Positions 1 through 7,407 of a DNA stretch of 13,684 bases are shown in pieces (positions within the stretch are counted from its first letter, which is position 1; each line of letters opens with the position of its first letter). Origin of the DNA: Saprospiraceae bacterium (lineage in GTDB: Bacteria > Bacteroidota > Bacteroidia > Chitinophagales > Saprospiraceae); the NCBI GenBank assembly GCA_023299965.1, contig JALZVN010000401.1, positions 1 to 13,684 on the forward strand, given 5' to 3'. The translations under genes were made by a program, and so were the position numbers. The notes beneath the pieces are model-generated. The model was not told where the DNA came from and did no database searches. It saw only the letters and a program-made list of their open reading frames with translations.

Positions 1-174
1 TATATAGCTTGATCTTTCTGATTTTACAGCTACTCATAGACGCCTTCACTTTTCCCAATGTAAATGGTATTTCTAAGGTCGCAGTTAGCATTTCGATAGT
101 ATTTATCTCTCTCTTTTTTATGATGGTGTTGACCTTGAGTGTGTTCACTATAGAATAATTCAATTTTTTGTGCT
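1..174. other. Left-edge stretch without a recognisable gene
   Basis: No gene can be supported here. On the minus strand a frame stays open from about 335 down to 30, but its upstream half is the GC-rich hairpin repeat. Only the last roughly 45 codons (about 165 to 30, ending in TAG) have ordinary AT-rich codon content; they would encode a basic, His/Tyr-rich tail that I do not recognise. It could be the 3' remnant of a gene disrupted by the repeat, or chance. I see no tRNA, no terminator with a T-tract and no clear promoter. Confidence 0.4.
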
Positions 175-325
175 AGGGATAGTAAGAGAGCCAGAGAGCA
201 TTCCGATAGGATGCGACCGCAGCTGTGCGCTAGCACCGCAATGAACATGGAGCTCTGCATAGCCCGACTCCGAGCCCTCAACCAAGGCAGCGCTCGGAGC
301 GTATGCCATGGTTGAGGGCTCGGAG
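175..325 (-). repeat. GC-rich hairpin repeat element, copy A
   Basis: Read on the minus strand, this element begins with a long hairpin (325 to 268), continues with TCGGGCTATGC (CGGGCTAT at 266-259), then has a GC-rich centre with a small bulged stem (arms 198-204 and 209-214, loop GATA), and ends in ACTATCCCT (183-175). The same start and end words occur in the same order in the element at about 3325-3558. From memory, GC-rich blocks with a hairpin, GGGCTAT near the start and CTATCCCT near the end are dispersed in many Bacteroidota genomes, usually between genes and of unknown function. The GC content contrasts sharply with the flanks. Calling both copies one family is my inference from shared landmark words, not from an alignment. 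Confidence 0.6.
268..325. repeat. 58-base nested inverted repeat (long hairpin)
   Basis: A perfect 17-base arm, CTCCGAGCCCTCAACCA (268-284), pairs with TGGTTGAGGGCTCGGAG (309-325). Between them GGCA (286-289) pairs with TGCC (304-307), and CGCT (291-294) pairs with AGCG (298-301) around the loop CGG. The result is an almost continuous 25-pair stem with one A/A mismatch and a small asymmetric internal loop. There is no T-tract on either side, so it is not an obvious intrinsic terminator. It forms the head of repeat copy A. Confidence 0.9.
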
Positions 326-403
326 GAGCACCCAAATCAATATTATATAGATTATACTACTACCAAAATGTGAGGTGGAGATAAAAAGTATTATCTTCGC
401 GAT
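326..403 (+). promoter_or_regulatory. Presumed guaA leader and promoter region
   Basis: This short AT-rich stretch lies between the hairpin repeat and guaA. I find no exact TAnnTTTG box. A purine-rich GAGGTGGAG (372-380) ends 23 bases before the ATG, too far for a normal Shine-Dalgarno. A weak 6-bp hairpin, AGATAA (379-384) with TTATCT (391-396), could loop out the spacer and bring it nearer. Initiation without a strong ribosome binding site is usual in Bacteroidota. I see no purine riboswitch core. Confidence 0.25.
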
Positions 404-1951
404 ATGGACGAAAGGGTAATAATTTTAGATTTTGGATCGCAGTATACTCAACTTATTGCGCGCAGAGTCAGAGAGTTAAATATCAGAAGTGAGGTATATC
501 CGTATAACAAGTATCCGATTGAAAATCAGGATAAAATACAAGCAGTCATTCTTTCAGGAAGCCCTTTTTCTGTTTTAGAAGATGATGCATTACCTGTTGA
601 TTTAGAGCCTTTTTTAGGAAAAAAACCAGTCTTAGGTATCTGTTATGGTGCTCAGTATCTTGCACATACCTTAGGAGGTCAAGTAAAGAGATCCGAGAAG
701 AGAGAGTACGGAAAAGCAAATTTAGCAAGTTTTGCTATGGCAAATGATCCATTTGTTAAGGATGTAGAAGCGGGATCTCAGGTGTGGATGTCGCATGGTG
801 ATACGATTTTTGATTTACCAGATACTTTTGAAGTATTGGCGAGTACTAAGGATGTACATGTGGCGGCCTATAAGGCGAAGGAAGATAGCTATGATGCACC
901 CGTTTACGGTATCCAATTTCACCCAGAAGTGACACACTCTTTGCATGGGAAGCAGATGCTAGAAAATTTCTTGATCAATATCGCGGGTTGTGCGCGTAAC
1001 TGGACTGCGGCTTCCTTTATAGAAAGTACAGTAGCGGAGATCAAGCAGAAGGTAGGAAGTGATGAAGTCTTGATGGCTTTGAGTGGTGGGGTAGACTCGA
1101 CTGTTGCAGCTATGCTTATACATAGAGCTATTGGAGATCAGTTGTCTTGCTTTTTTGTGGACAATGGTTTACTGCGCAAAAACGAGTACGAAGAGGTATT
1201 GGCATCTTACAAGGATATGCAGCTCAAGATTAAAGGGGTGGATGCACAAAAGGAATTCTATACCGCCTTGAAAGGAATAACTGACCCAGAAGGAAAGCGC
1301 AAAGCAATCGGTAAGACTTTTATAGATGTATTTGATAGCGTATCCAAAGATAATGAGCAGGTCAAGTGGTTGGGGCAAGGAACCATATATCCAGATGTTA
1401 TTGAGTCGATTAGTGTTTCTGGACCTGCAGTGACAATCAAGTCTCACCATAATGTAGGAGGACTTCCGGATTACATGAAACTCGATTTGGTAGAGCCTTT
1501 AAGAATGCTTTTTAAGGACGAAGTTAGAGTAGTAGGAAGAGAGCTCGGAATCAAAGCGAGTATTATTGACAGACATCCTTTTCCAGGTCCAGGATTGGGT
1601 ATCCGAATATTGGGCGACATCACGCCTGCAAAAGTGGCGATACTCCAGGAAGCGGATCGTATATATATAGACAAACTCAAAGAACACGGTTGGTATACCA
1701 AAATTTGGCAGGCTGGCGCTGTATTGCTTCCTGTATTTTCTGTAGGGGTTATGGGCGATGAACGCAGTTATGAGCAGGTTGTCGCTTTACGTGCAGTCAA
1801 TTCTAGTGATGGGATGACGGCAGAGTGGAGTAAGATTCCATATGAATTGCTTGCAGAAATATCAACAGATATAATAAATAATGTAAAAGGAATAAATAGA
1901 GTAGTTTATGATATCAGTACTAAACCACCTTCGACTATTGAGTGGGAGTAA
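404..1951 (+). CDS. guaA: GMP synthase, glutamine-hydrolysing (GuaA)
   Basis: GuaA makes GMP from XMP, ATP and glutamine, the last step of guanine nucleotide synthesis in the cytoplasm. The 515 residues cover a whole enzyme (E. coli GuaA has 525). The N-terminal class I glutamine amidotransferase domain (about 1-195) shows the nucleophile Cys80 in GICYGAQ and the His173/Glu175 pair in HPEV. The ATP pyrophosphatase domain follows, with its P-loop SGGVDST at 227-233. The C-terminal XMP-binding and dimerisation part contains HPFPGPGLGIRILG (391-404) and ends in PPSTIEWE, typical of the family. ATG at 404 gives the expected start MDERVIILDFGSQY. The gene overlaps the following lipoprotein gene by 44 bases, so the two are probably co-transcribed. 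All key residues are present and identification is secure. Confidence 0.98.
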   Translation: MDERVIILDFGSQYTQLIARRVRELNIRSEVYPYNKYPIENQDKIQAVILSGSPFSVLEDDALPVDLEPFLGKKPVLGICYGAQYLAHTLGGQVKRSEKREYGKANLASFAMANDPFVKDVEAGSQVWMSHGDTIFDLPDTFEVLASTKDVHVAAYKAKEDSYDAPVYGIQFHPEVTHSLHGKQMLENFLINIAGCARNWTAASFIESTVAEIKQKVGSDEVLMALSGGVDSTVAAMLIHRAIGDQLSCFFVDNGLLRKNEYEEVLASYKDMQLKIKGVDAQKEFYTALKGITDPEGKRKAIGKTFIDVFDSVSKDNEQVKWLGQGTIYPDVIESISVSGPAVTIKSHHNVGGLPDYMKLDLVEPLRMLFKDEVRVVGRELGIKASIIDRHPFPGPGLGIRILGDITPAKVAILQEADRIYIDKLKEHGWYTKIWQAGAVLLPVFSVGVMGDERSYEQVVALRAVNSSDGMTAEWSKIPYELLAEISTDIINNVKGINRVVYDISTKPPSTIEWE

Positions 1952-3302
1952 GCTTCTTATATGCTGCTTAATTCTTCCGTTTTTGTTTGCTTGCGGCGGT
2001 GCCAAAAAAGTAATTCAAACACCAACAGTGCCCCAAGTTTCTCAATCCGACACGAAGGTAGATACCGTCGTTTGGGTGGAAGATACAAGTGCGCCAGATC
2101 CTATTTTTTCTGACGAAGTCGGGCAGGAGGGAGCAGGCGAGTTGCTAGTTGATGGTGGAGTAAATGTGCCTTCCTCTGAAAAATTGAGTTCCTATAATAT
2201 TTCTGTTTTATTTCCATTTTATAGTGCAGCCTACAATCCAGAAAATGATCGTTCTCGCAATAAGTCAAAGCGTGCCGTTCAGGTTTATGGAGGTATGCAA
2301 TTAGCGATTACAAAACTTGAAAAAGAAGGAGTCAAAATGAATATCAATGTTTTTGATACCAAAGGGCAGACTTCAACAACCAATGAATTATTGCGCAGAA
2401 GTGATGTCTATTCTTCGGATGTGATCTTTGGTCCGTTTCGATCGGATAATTTGAAATTAGGTGCTGAGATTGCGCAAGAAATTAAAAAACCTTTTATCTC
2501 TCCGATGAATCCGTCCAATAAAATCGCTGCTAATAACCCGTTTTTTATCCAAGTTAAACCTGGGTTAGAGGCTCATTGTCAAGCCATTACTGATCATCTA
2601 TTAGAGAGTTACAAACCAGTCCAGGTGGTCTTAGTAGTAAGAGATAAAGTAGGAGAGAAGGAGCGACTGCAGATTTTTCAAGATGCGTTAACGGCTAGTG
2701 GTAAAGCAGAGAAAGGAGAAAAATTTAGAGAATATTTAGTGACGGACTACGGAAATGAGTTTGAAAATATGGCTTTTGAAAACTTTATCATAGAAGGTGC
2801 GCCAACTGTATTCGTAGTGCCATCTTGGTCGAGCGAATCTTTCATCAATAATGTATTGAGAAAGATTAGATTAGTGAAATTAGAGAATGAGGTCGTTGTC
2901 TACGGAATGCCACAGTGGAAAAATTATGAGCGAGTAAGTTATGACTACTATGATGTGCTGAATGTGCATGTGAGTAGCGACAACCAACTAGATAGATCAA
3001 AAGATAACATCAGAAATTTTGCGCGCGATTACTACAACCGTTTTGGAGAGATGCCCAATGAAGATGCATATTATGGCTATGATATGACCTTGTATATGGG
3101 TAAGATGCTGGCGAAGCATGGCTCTCAGTTCCAAACTCAAATAGACGCGGAGCCGTTTATGGGGCTCTCTACTGGTTTTGATTTTGAGACGGTCTATGAT
3201 CTCTCAGAAGAAAATCTGGAGACCGCCAAGATCAAGTACATTGAGAATAAGCATGTCGACATATTGCATTTTAAAGAATTTATTTTTCAGGCAGTGAAGT
3301 AA
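1908..3302 (+). CDS. Periplasmic-binding-protein-like lipoprotein
   Basis: This 464-residue protein starts with a lipoprotein signal peptide: a hydrophobic run (about 16-28) and lipobox LFAC before Cys29, the likely lipidated residue. No acidic surface-export signal follows the cysteine (GGAKK), so it probably faces the periplasm. A Pro/Ser/Asp-rich linker runs to about residue 95. The rest resembles a type 1 periplasmic binding fold (Peripla_BP_6, LivK-like): ISVLFPFYS, a GGMQLAI helix, DVIFGPFRSDN, KPFISPMNPS and a late DAYYGYDMTLYMGK. No permease or ATPase gene is adjacent, so transport is doubtful; sensing or a cell-envelope scaffold role is possible. I recall related PBP1-fold proteins, often with LysM domains, beside guaA in Flavobacteriia; LysM is absent here. 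Start: ATG 1908 lies inside guaA; an in-frame TTG at 1938 would give a shorter signal peptide. The ligand is unknown. Confidence 0.85.
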   Translation: MISVLNHLRLLSGSKLLICCLILPFLFACGGAKKVIQTPTVPQVSQSDTKVDTVVWVEDTSAPDPIFSDEVGQEGAGELLVDGGVNVPSSEKLSSYNISVLFPFYSAAYNPENDRSRNKSKRAVQVYGGMQLAITKLEKEGVKMNINVFDTKGQTSTTNELLRRSDVYSSDVIFGPFRSDNLKLGAEIAQEIKKPFISPMNPSNKIAANNPFFIQVKPGLEAHCQAITDHLLESYKPVQVVLVVRDKVGEKERLQIFQDALTASGKAEKGEKFREYLVTDYGNEFENMAFENFIIEGAPTVFVVPSWSSESFINNVLRKIRLVKLENEVVVYGMPQWKNYERVSYDYYDVLNVHVSSDNQLDRSKDNIRNFARDYYNRFGEMPNEDAYYGYDMTLYMGKMLAKHGSQFQTQIDAEPFMGLSTGFDFETVYDLSEENLETAKIKYIENKHVDILHFKEFIFQAVK

Positions 3303-3324
3303 TTCGGTTTTTAAGCTTTTTCTG

Positions 3325-3558
3325 GGGCCATCCCGACTGAAAAGCGTCGGGACCGGGCTATACGAGACGCCGCGTTCGCTCTGGTCCTTTGCCATCCCGC
3401 TTTGCTCTGCTCGGACTACTTCCTTTAGAGGCTCGTTGAGTTATCCTATCAATTGGTTTGCTGACCTGTGGCTATAAACCGTTCTCATCCCGGCGAAGAA
3501 AATTCGCCTTTATTCTTTCTTCAATAAACGCCTCTGCAGTCGTCTCTCTACTATCCCT
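3325..3558 (+). repeat. GC-rich hairpin repeat element, copy B (composite)
   Basis: This element starts 23 bases after the lipoprotein stop codon. It opens with GGGGCCA and a perfect 7-bp hairpin, TCCCGAC (3331-3337), loop TGAAAAGC, GTCGGGA (3346-3352), followed by CGGGCTAT (3354-3361). A GC-rich body with Ser/Leu-type CT-rich sequence follows. A second GGCTAT sits at 3470-3475, then a 6-bp hairpin GGCGAA/TTCGCC (3492-3497 and 3503-3508), and the closing word ACTATCCCT at 3550-3558. The distance from the second GGCTAT to the end (89 bases) is close to that from CGGGCTAT to the end in copy A (92 bases), so copy B may be a nested or tandem pair. Family membership is inferred from these words and the layout. 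Confidence 0.6.
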
Positions 3559-3761
3559 TGTCCTTAGGAATAAATATCCAGCCTACCGAAGGCAGGTTGA
3601 TCATTGGGTTTTCCTAGTGTTGGCTTTCTTAGCCTCTTATAGCGTTTTAAAACGACTCGATGAATAACAATCTGATTTGCTAAGTAGAATCTATCTTCAA
3701 ATTACATTTTTTTATAATATGTTGACTACCAAATAAGTAGTAATAGGTGGTGTTGATATCT
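3559..3761. other. Non-coding remainder between repeat copy B and the smc promoter
   Basis: No gene is supported. An open frame at 3458-3667 (69 codons, Ser/Leu-rich with a hydrophobic end) overlaps the repeat and has no convincing start signal, so I do not call it. A 6-bp stem with one mismatch, CCTACC (3582-3587) and GGCAGG (3591-3596), would be fully paired with a G-U wobble in a minus-strand transcript. From about 3670 the sequence turns strongly AT-rich. Confidence 0.4.
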
Positions 3762-3770
3762 TGTGGATAA
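3762..3770 (-). promoter_or_regulatory. DnaA box (perfect 9-mer)
   Basis: TGTGGATAA on the plus strand is the exact reverse complement of the DnaA box consensus TTATCCACA. It lies in an AT-rich stretch 63 bases upstream of the smc start codon. I find only this one copy in the intergenic sequence, so it is not an origin; it could be a DnaA regulatory site or a chance match. Confidence 0.5.
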
Positions 3771-3788
3771 ATTACAAGAAAATATATG

Positions 3789-3827
3789 TGTCTTTGTACC
3801 TATTAAGCTTTATAAAATGTACTTTTG
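3789..3827 (+). promoter_or_regulatory. Candidate smc promoter(s)
   Basis: TACTTTTG at 3820-3827 matches the Bacteroidota -7 consensus TAnnTTTG exactly. A TTTG at 3793-3796 could be the -33 element, with a rather long 23-base spacer. Transcription from this box would start at about 3832-3834, at or next to the ATG, giving a nearly leaderless message. A weaker alternative -7 box, TGTCTTTG at 3789-3796, would give a leader of about 30 bases. Confidence 0.4.
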
Positions 3828-3833
3828 CAAGCT

Positions 3834-6800
3834 ATGAGATTGAAAAGCCTAAGAATTAAGGGATTCAAAAGTTTTGCAAACGACACTATAATTAATTTCA
3901 ATGAAAATGTCATTGGGATTGTGGGTCCTAACGGATCAGGGAAGTCAAATGTAATTGACGCCATCAGGTGGGTTTTAGGAGAACAAAAGAGTAAAGAATT
4001 GAGACTGGATAAGATGACTAGCGTTATCTTCAACGGTACCAAGAAAAAGAAATCTTCTGGTATAGCCGAAGTAGCCCTAACCTTCGACAATACCAAGAAC
4101 CTACTCCCTACTGAATACAATACAGTTACCATATCTCGTACGCTTTACAAATCTGGTGAAAGCGAATACCGTCTCAACGATGTAAAATGTAGATTAAAGG
4201 ACATCGCATCCTTGTTCTTAGATACAGGTATTGGGTCCAATAGTTATGCCATTATAGAGTTGAAAATGGTAGATAGTATTCTGATGGATACCAATAACGC
4301 GAGACGCAAAATGTTCGAACAGGCATCTGGTATCTCAAAATACAAAAAGAGAAAGCACGAAACACTAAATAAATTAGATAGTACCAAAGGAGACCTTGAT
4401 AGAGTAGAAGATTTACTTTTTGAAATAGAAGGAAACCTAAAGACACTAGAAAAGCAAGCCAAAAGAACGGAAAGATACTTTGCTCTAAAAGAGAAGTATA
4501 AAGTACAGAGCGTATCTTTAGCTAAGCATAAGCTATCTTCTTTCGAAAGCAGACTAAGTGATTTTAGTACCAAGATATTAGACGAAGAAACTAAGCTTAC
4601 TGAATTTACCGCAAGAAAGTTGACGCTTGAAAGTGAACTGCAAAATATCAAAACAGATATCTTAGAAAGCGAACAATTGCTTTCTGGTAAGCAACAAGAG
4701 TTTAATGAACTGGTGAAGAATACGGATGACAAGGAGAATAATCTGAAGATCATCGAGCAAAAATTACAGTATCTAAGAAACGATAAAAATAAATTAGAAA
4801 CCAATATACAATCGGCAACTAACAAGATCAACGAGTTCAAGACTAGAGCTGAAGATTTTAGAAGGCAGCTCAACGAGGTAAATACTGAAAGAGATACGCT
4901 AAAGTCGCAGTACGAATTTGAAAAAGACAAGCTTGATAAAATAAAGAACAATCACGAGGAGGTTAAGAAAGAACTGGATGAGATCTTGGCGCGCCAAAAA
5001 GTTTTTCAGGATAAGATCATAAGTTTTGAAAGAGATAAAGCGATTCTTCTTAGTCAAAATACGCAACTAGAGCAGGAAGGAGGCAAGTTAAAAGAAAACG
5101 TAAGCCTCGCTGAATCCAGAATAGCTGAGTTTAAAACGGAGCTTGAAGCAACTGAAGCAGAGTTTAAGGAAAAGTCTTCAAGCTTGAGTGCTATCGAACA
5201 AAAATTCATATCACTTACTGAGCAAAAGACAGAAAAAGATACAGAGAAGGAAAGGCTCACTGGAGAGTTGAGTGGCTTGAATCGTACCCTTGACGCGAAG
5301 CAAAACGAATACAATCTTGTCAAAAGTCTTGTGGAAAAGATGGAAGGCTTTGCAGACTCTGTAAAGTTTTTGAGTAACAAATCAAACTGGAAAGTAGGTG
5401 CTCCATTGCTTACGGATCTAATATATTGTAAAGATGAATACAAAGTAGCGATAGAGAATTACCTTGATAGATACTTGCAATACTTTGTAGTTGACAATTT
5501 TGAAGAGGCTGCTGACGCTGTGAAGTTGCTAGGTAAATCTCAAAAAGGTAGAGCAAACTTCTTCATCTTGGATGCAATTGCTTCTACCAATAACACTACA
5601 ACCCCTAGTGCGATCGGCATGCCTGCATTGGATGTAGTGGAGTATGAGGATAAGTACAGCAAGTTGTTTGAGTACCTTTTAGGAAATGTATTTTTAACAA
5701 CTGACGCTACACCAAACCATACTGCACAATTAGGATCTAATCAAGTTTTGTTAAGTGTTACCGGAAACTACGCTCAAGAAAAATACAGTCTTATAGGTGG
5801 ATCTTTAGGGCTCTTCGAAGGAAAGCGAATGGGGCGGAAGATGAATCTAGAAAAGCTACAAGTACTGATTGCAGAATTGAAGAAAACGATTGCTGAGCTT
5901 GATAAATTAGCTGCTACCAATAACGCTGCACTCAAGGAATTAAATGCACAATTGGCAGAAATAAATTCTGAACAGGTAAAGGCGGAGATCAATAAGATCC
6001 AGCAACAGAGAATGTCTTTCAACCTGAAAATTGAAACCCAAGAGAACCAAATAGTAGGTTTTCAAAAAAGACTACAAGAGATAGATGCTAGCAACATGCA
6101 AAATAGTTCTAGTATTAACAGCATCTTAACCTCGATAGGACAGAATGAATTGGCACTAACTGACTTTAGCTCAAATGTGTCTAATCAAGATGTTAAATTC
6201 TCTAATATCAGTGAACAGTTGAGTGCTTTATCTGCAAACGTAAATGCGAAGCAGATTGAGATGATGCGTTGTCAGAATAAAGCTGAATTACTCGAAAGAG
6301 AGCTTAAATTCTGTGAAGATGGTTTAGAAGAAAGTAAGCGAATCATTGAATCCTCGAAAAGCAATGTTGAAGGAACACAAGAGCAGATCACTCAAGGCGA
6401 ACAGAATACAAGCAATATCAAAGAAGAATTGGTAGGACTTTATGCTGCCAAGAAAGAGCGTTCAGAAAATCTTTCAGATGTGGAAAAATCATACTTCGGT
6501 AAACGAAATATCATTACTGAAAAAGAAAACGAATTAAAGAAATATGATTCTAGTCTCAACCAGGTAAATGCACTATTAAGTACGCTCAAAGAGGGAAAAC
6601 TCAATGTGAAATTGGAGTTGACTTCTATCACGGAAAGACTGAGAGCCGAGTTCAATATTGACGCCAAAGATTTAGAAGCGCATAAGGAAGAAGAAGGCGC
6701 AAAGGCAAAAGATATCGATGAAGTAGCATTAAGTGCTGCCTTGGATAAGTTGAAAAATAAAATCCATAATTTCGGGGAAATCAACCCAATGGCATTAACC

Positions 6801-7406
6801 GCTTTTGATGAGATGAAAGAGCGCTATGACACCATCAGTGAGCAACGTGCAGATATCCTTCAAGCAAGGGATAGTCTCCTAGAGACAATTGCAGAAATCG
6901 AGCAATCTGCTTCTACTCAGTTCATGCAAGCCTTCACGGAGGTAAGAACGAACTTCAAAGAAGTATTCCGAAGTCTCTTTACAGAAGATGATGATTGTGA
7001 TCTTATCCTTGAAGATGAAGAGAATCCATTGGAGTCTAGTATCAAGATTATTGCGAAGCCAAAAGGAAAACGCCCACAAGCGATATCTCAACTTTCGGGT
7101 GGAGAGAAGACGCTTACGGCAACGGCGTTATTGTTCTCTTTATATTTATTGAAGCCAGCACCGTTCTGTATTTTTGATGAAGTAGATGCTCCTTTAGATG
7201 ATGCGAACATTGACAAGTTCAACCGTATTATCCGTAAGTTCTCTGGTGATTCACAGTTTATCATTGTTACGCATAATAAGCAAACGATGGCAGCAGTGGA
7301 TGTTATTTACGGAGTATATATGGCAGAGCAAGGGGTAAGTGCAGTGAGTCCAGTAGATTTCAGGGAGTTAGATAACGCTTCAGTATTTGAGATAGCAGCG
7401 AATTAG
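3834..7406 (+). CDS. smc: Chromosome segregation protein SMC
   Basis: SMC is the ATPase core of the bacterial condensin-like complex that organises and segregates the chromosome, normally with ScpA and ScpB, neither of which is in this window. The 1190 residues match the usual length (B. subtilis SMC 1186). In order: N-terminal head with Walker A GPNGSGKS (31-38); coiled coil from about 165; hinge at about 510-670 ending in the Gly-rich GGSLGLFEGKRMGRK; returning coiled coil to about 1020; C-terminal head with ABC signature LSGGEKT (1087-1093), Walker B ending FDE (Asp1115, Glu1116), D-loop region APLDDAN, and an H-loop THN at about 1146. I chose ATG 3834 because it gives the family start MRLKSLRIKGFKSF; an in-frame TTG at 3825 would add three residues. 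It appears monocistronic and converges on the next gene with one base between stops. Confidence 0.98.
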   Translation: MRLKSLRIKGFKSFANDTIINFNENVIGIVGPNGSGKSNVIDAIRWVLGEQKSKELRLDKMTSVIFNGTKKKKSSGIAEVALTFDNTKNLLPTEYNTVTISRTLYKSGESEYRLNDVKCRLKDIASLFLDTGIGSNSYAIIELKMVDSILMDTNNARRKMFEQASGISKYKKRKHETLNKLDSTKGDLDRVEDLLFEIEGNLKTLEKQAKRTERYFALKEKYKVQSVSLAKHKLSSFESRLSDFSTKILDEETKLTEFTARKLTLESELQNIKTDILESEQLLSGKQQEFNELVKNTDDKENNLKIIEQKLQYLRNDKNKLETNIQSATNKINEFKTRAEDFRRQLNEVNTERDTLKSQYEFEKDKLDKIKNNHEEVKKELDEILARQKVFQDKIISFERDKAILLSQNTQLEQEGGKLKENVSLAESRIAEFKTELEATEAEFKEKSSSLSAIEQKFISLTEQKTEKDTEKERLTGELSGLNRTLDAKQNEYNLVKSLVEKMEGFADSVKFLSNKSNWKVGAPLLTDLIYCKDEYKVAIENYLDRYLQYFVVDNFEEAADAVKLLGKSQKGRANFFILDAIASTNNTTTPSAIGMPALDVVEYEDKYSKLFEYLLGNVFLTTDATPNHTAQLGSNQVLLSVTGNYAQEKYSLIGGSLGLFEGKRMGRKMNLEKLQVLIAELKKTIAELDKLAATNNAALKELNAQLAEINSEQVKAEINKIQQQRMSFNLKIETQENQIVGFQKRLQEIDASNMQNSSSINSILTSIGQNELALTDFSSNVSNQDVKFSNISEQLSALSANVNAKQIEMMRCQNKAELLERELKFCEDGLEESKRIIESSKSNVEGTQEQITQGEQNTSNIKEELVGLYAAKKERSENLSDVEKSYFGKRNIITEKENELKKYDSSLNQVNALLSTLKEGKLNVKLELTSITERLRAEFNIDAKDLEAHKEEEGAKAKDIDEVALSAALDKLKNKIHNFGEINPMALTAFDEMKERYDTISEQRADILQARDSLLETIAEIEQSASTQFMQAFTEVRTNFKEVFRSLFTEDDDCDLILEDEENPLESSIKIIAKPKGKRPQAISQLSGGEKTLTATALLFSLYLLKPAPFCIFDEVDAPLDDANIDKFNRIIRKFSGDSQFIIVTHNKQTMAAVDVIYGVYMAEQGVSAVSPVDFRELDNASVFEIAAN

Positions 7407-7407
7407 A

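Noticed and set aside
30..335. Complete 101-codon minus-strand gene
   Set aside because: Its first half is the translated hairpin repeat, including the 17-base inverted arms; only the tail could be coding, and it is unrecognised.
326..403. Purine riboswitch controlling guaA
   Set aside because: The leader is too short and AT-rich to hold the three-stem aptamer, and no conserved loop words are visible.
3458..3667. Plus-strand 69-codon open frame with a hydrophobic C-terminal half
   Set aside because: It runs through the GC-rich repeat element and its hairpins, has no supporting start signal, and its Ser/Leu/Arg-rich composition fits translated repeat sequence.
3762..3770. Replication origin near smc
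   Set aside because: Only one DnaA box is present, with no cluster and no dnaA, dnaN or similar neighbours.
4244..4951. Long minus-strand open frame of 235 codons inside smc
   Set aside because: It is the antisense of the SMC coiled coil; Ser/Leu-rich translation is what Lys/Glu/Asp-rich coiled-coil DNA gives on the other strand.
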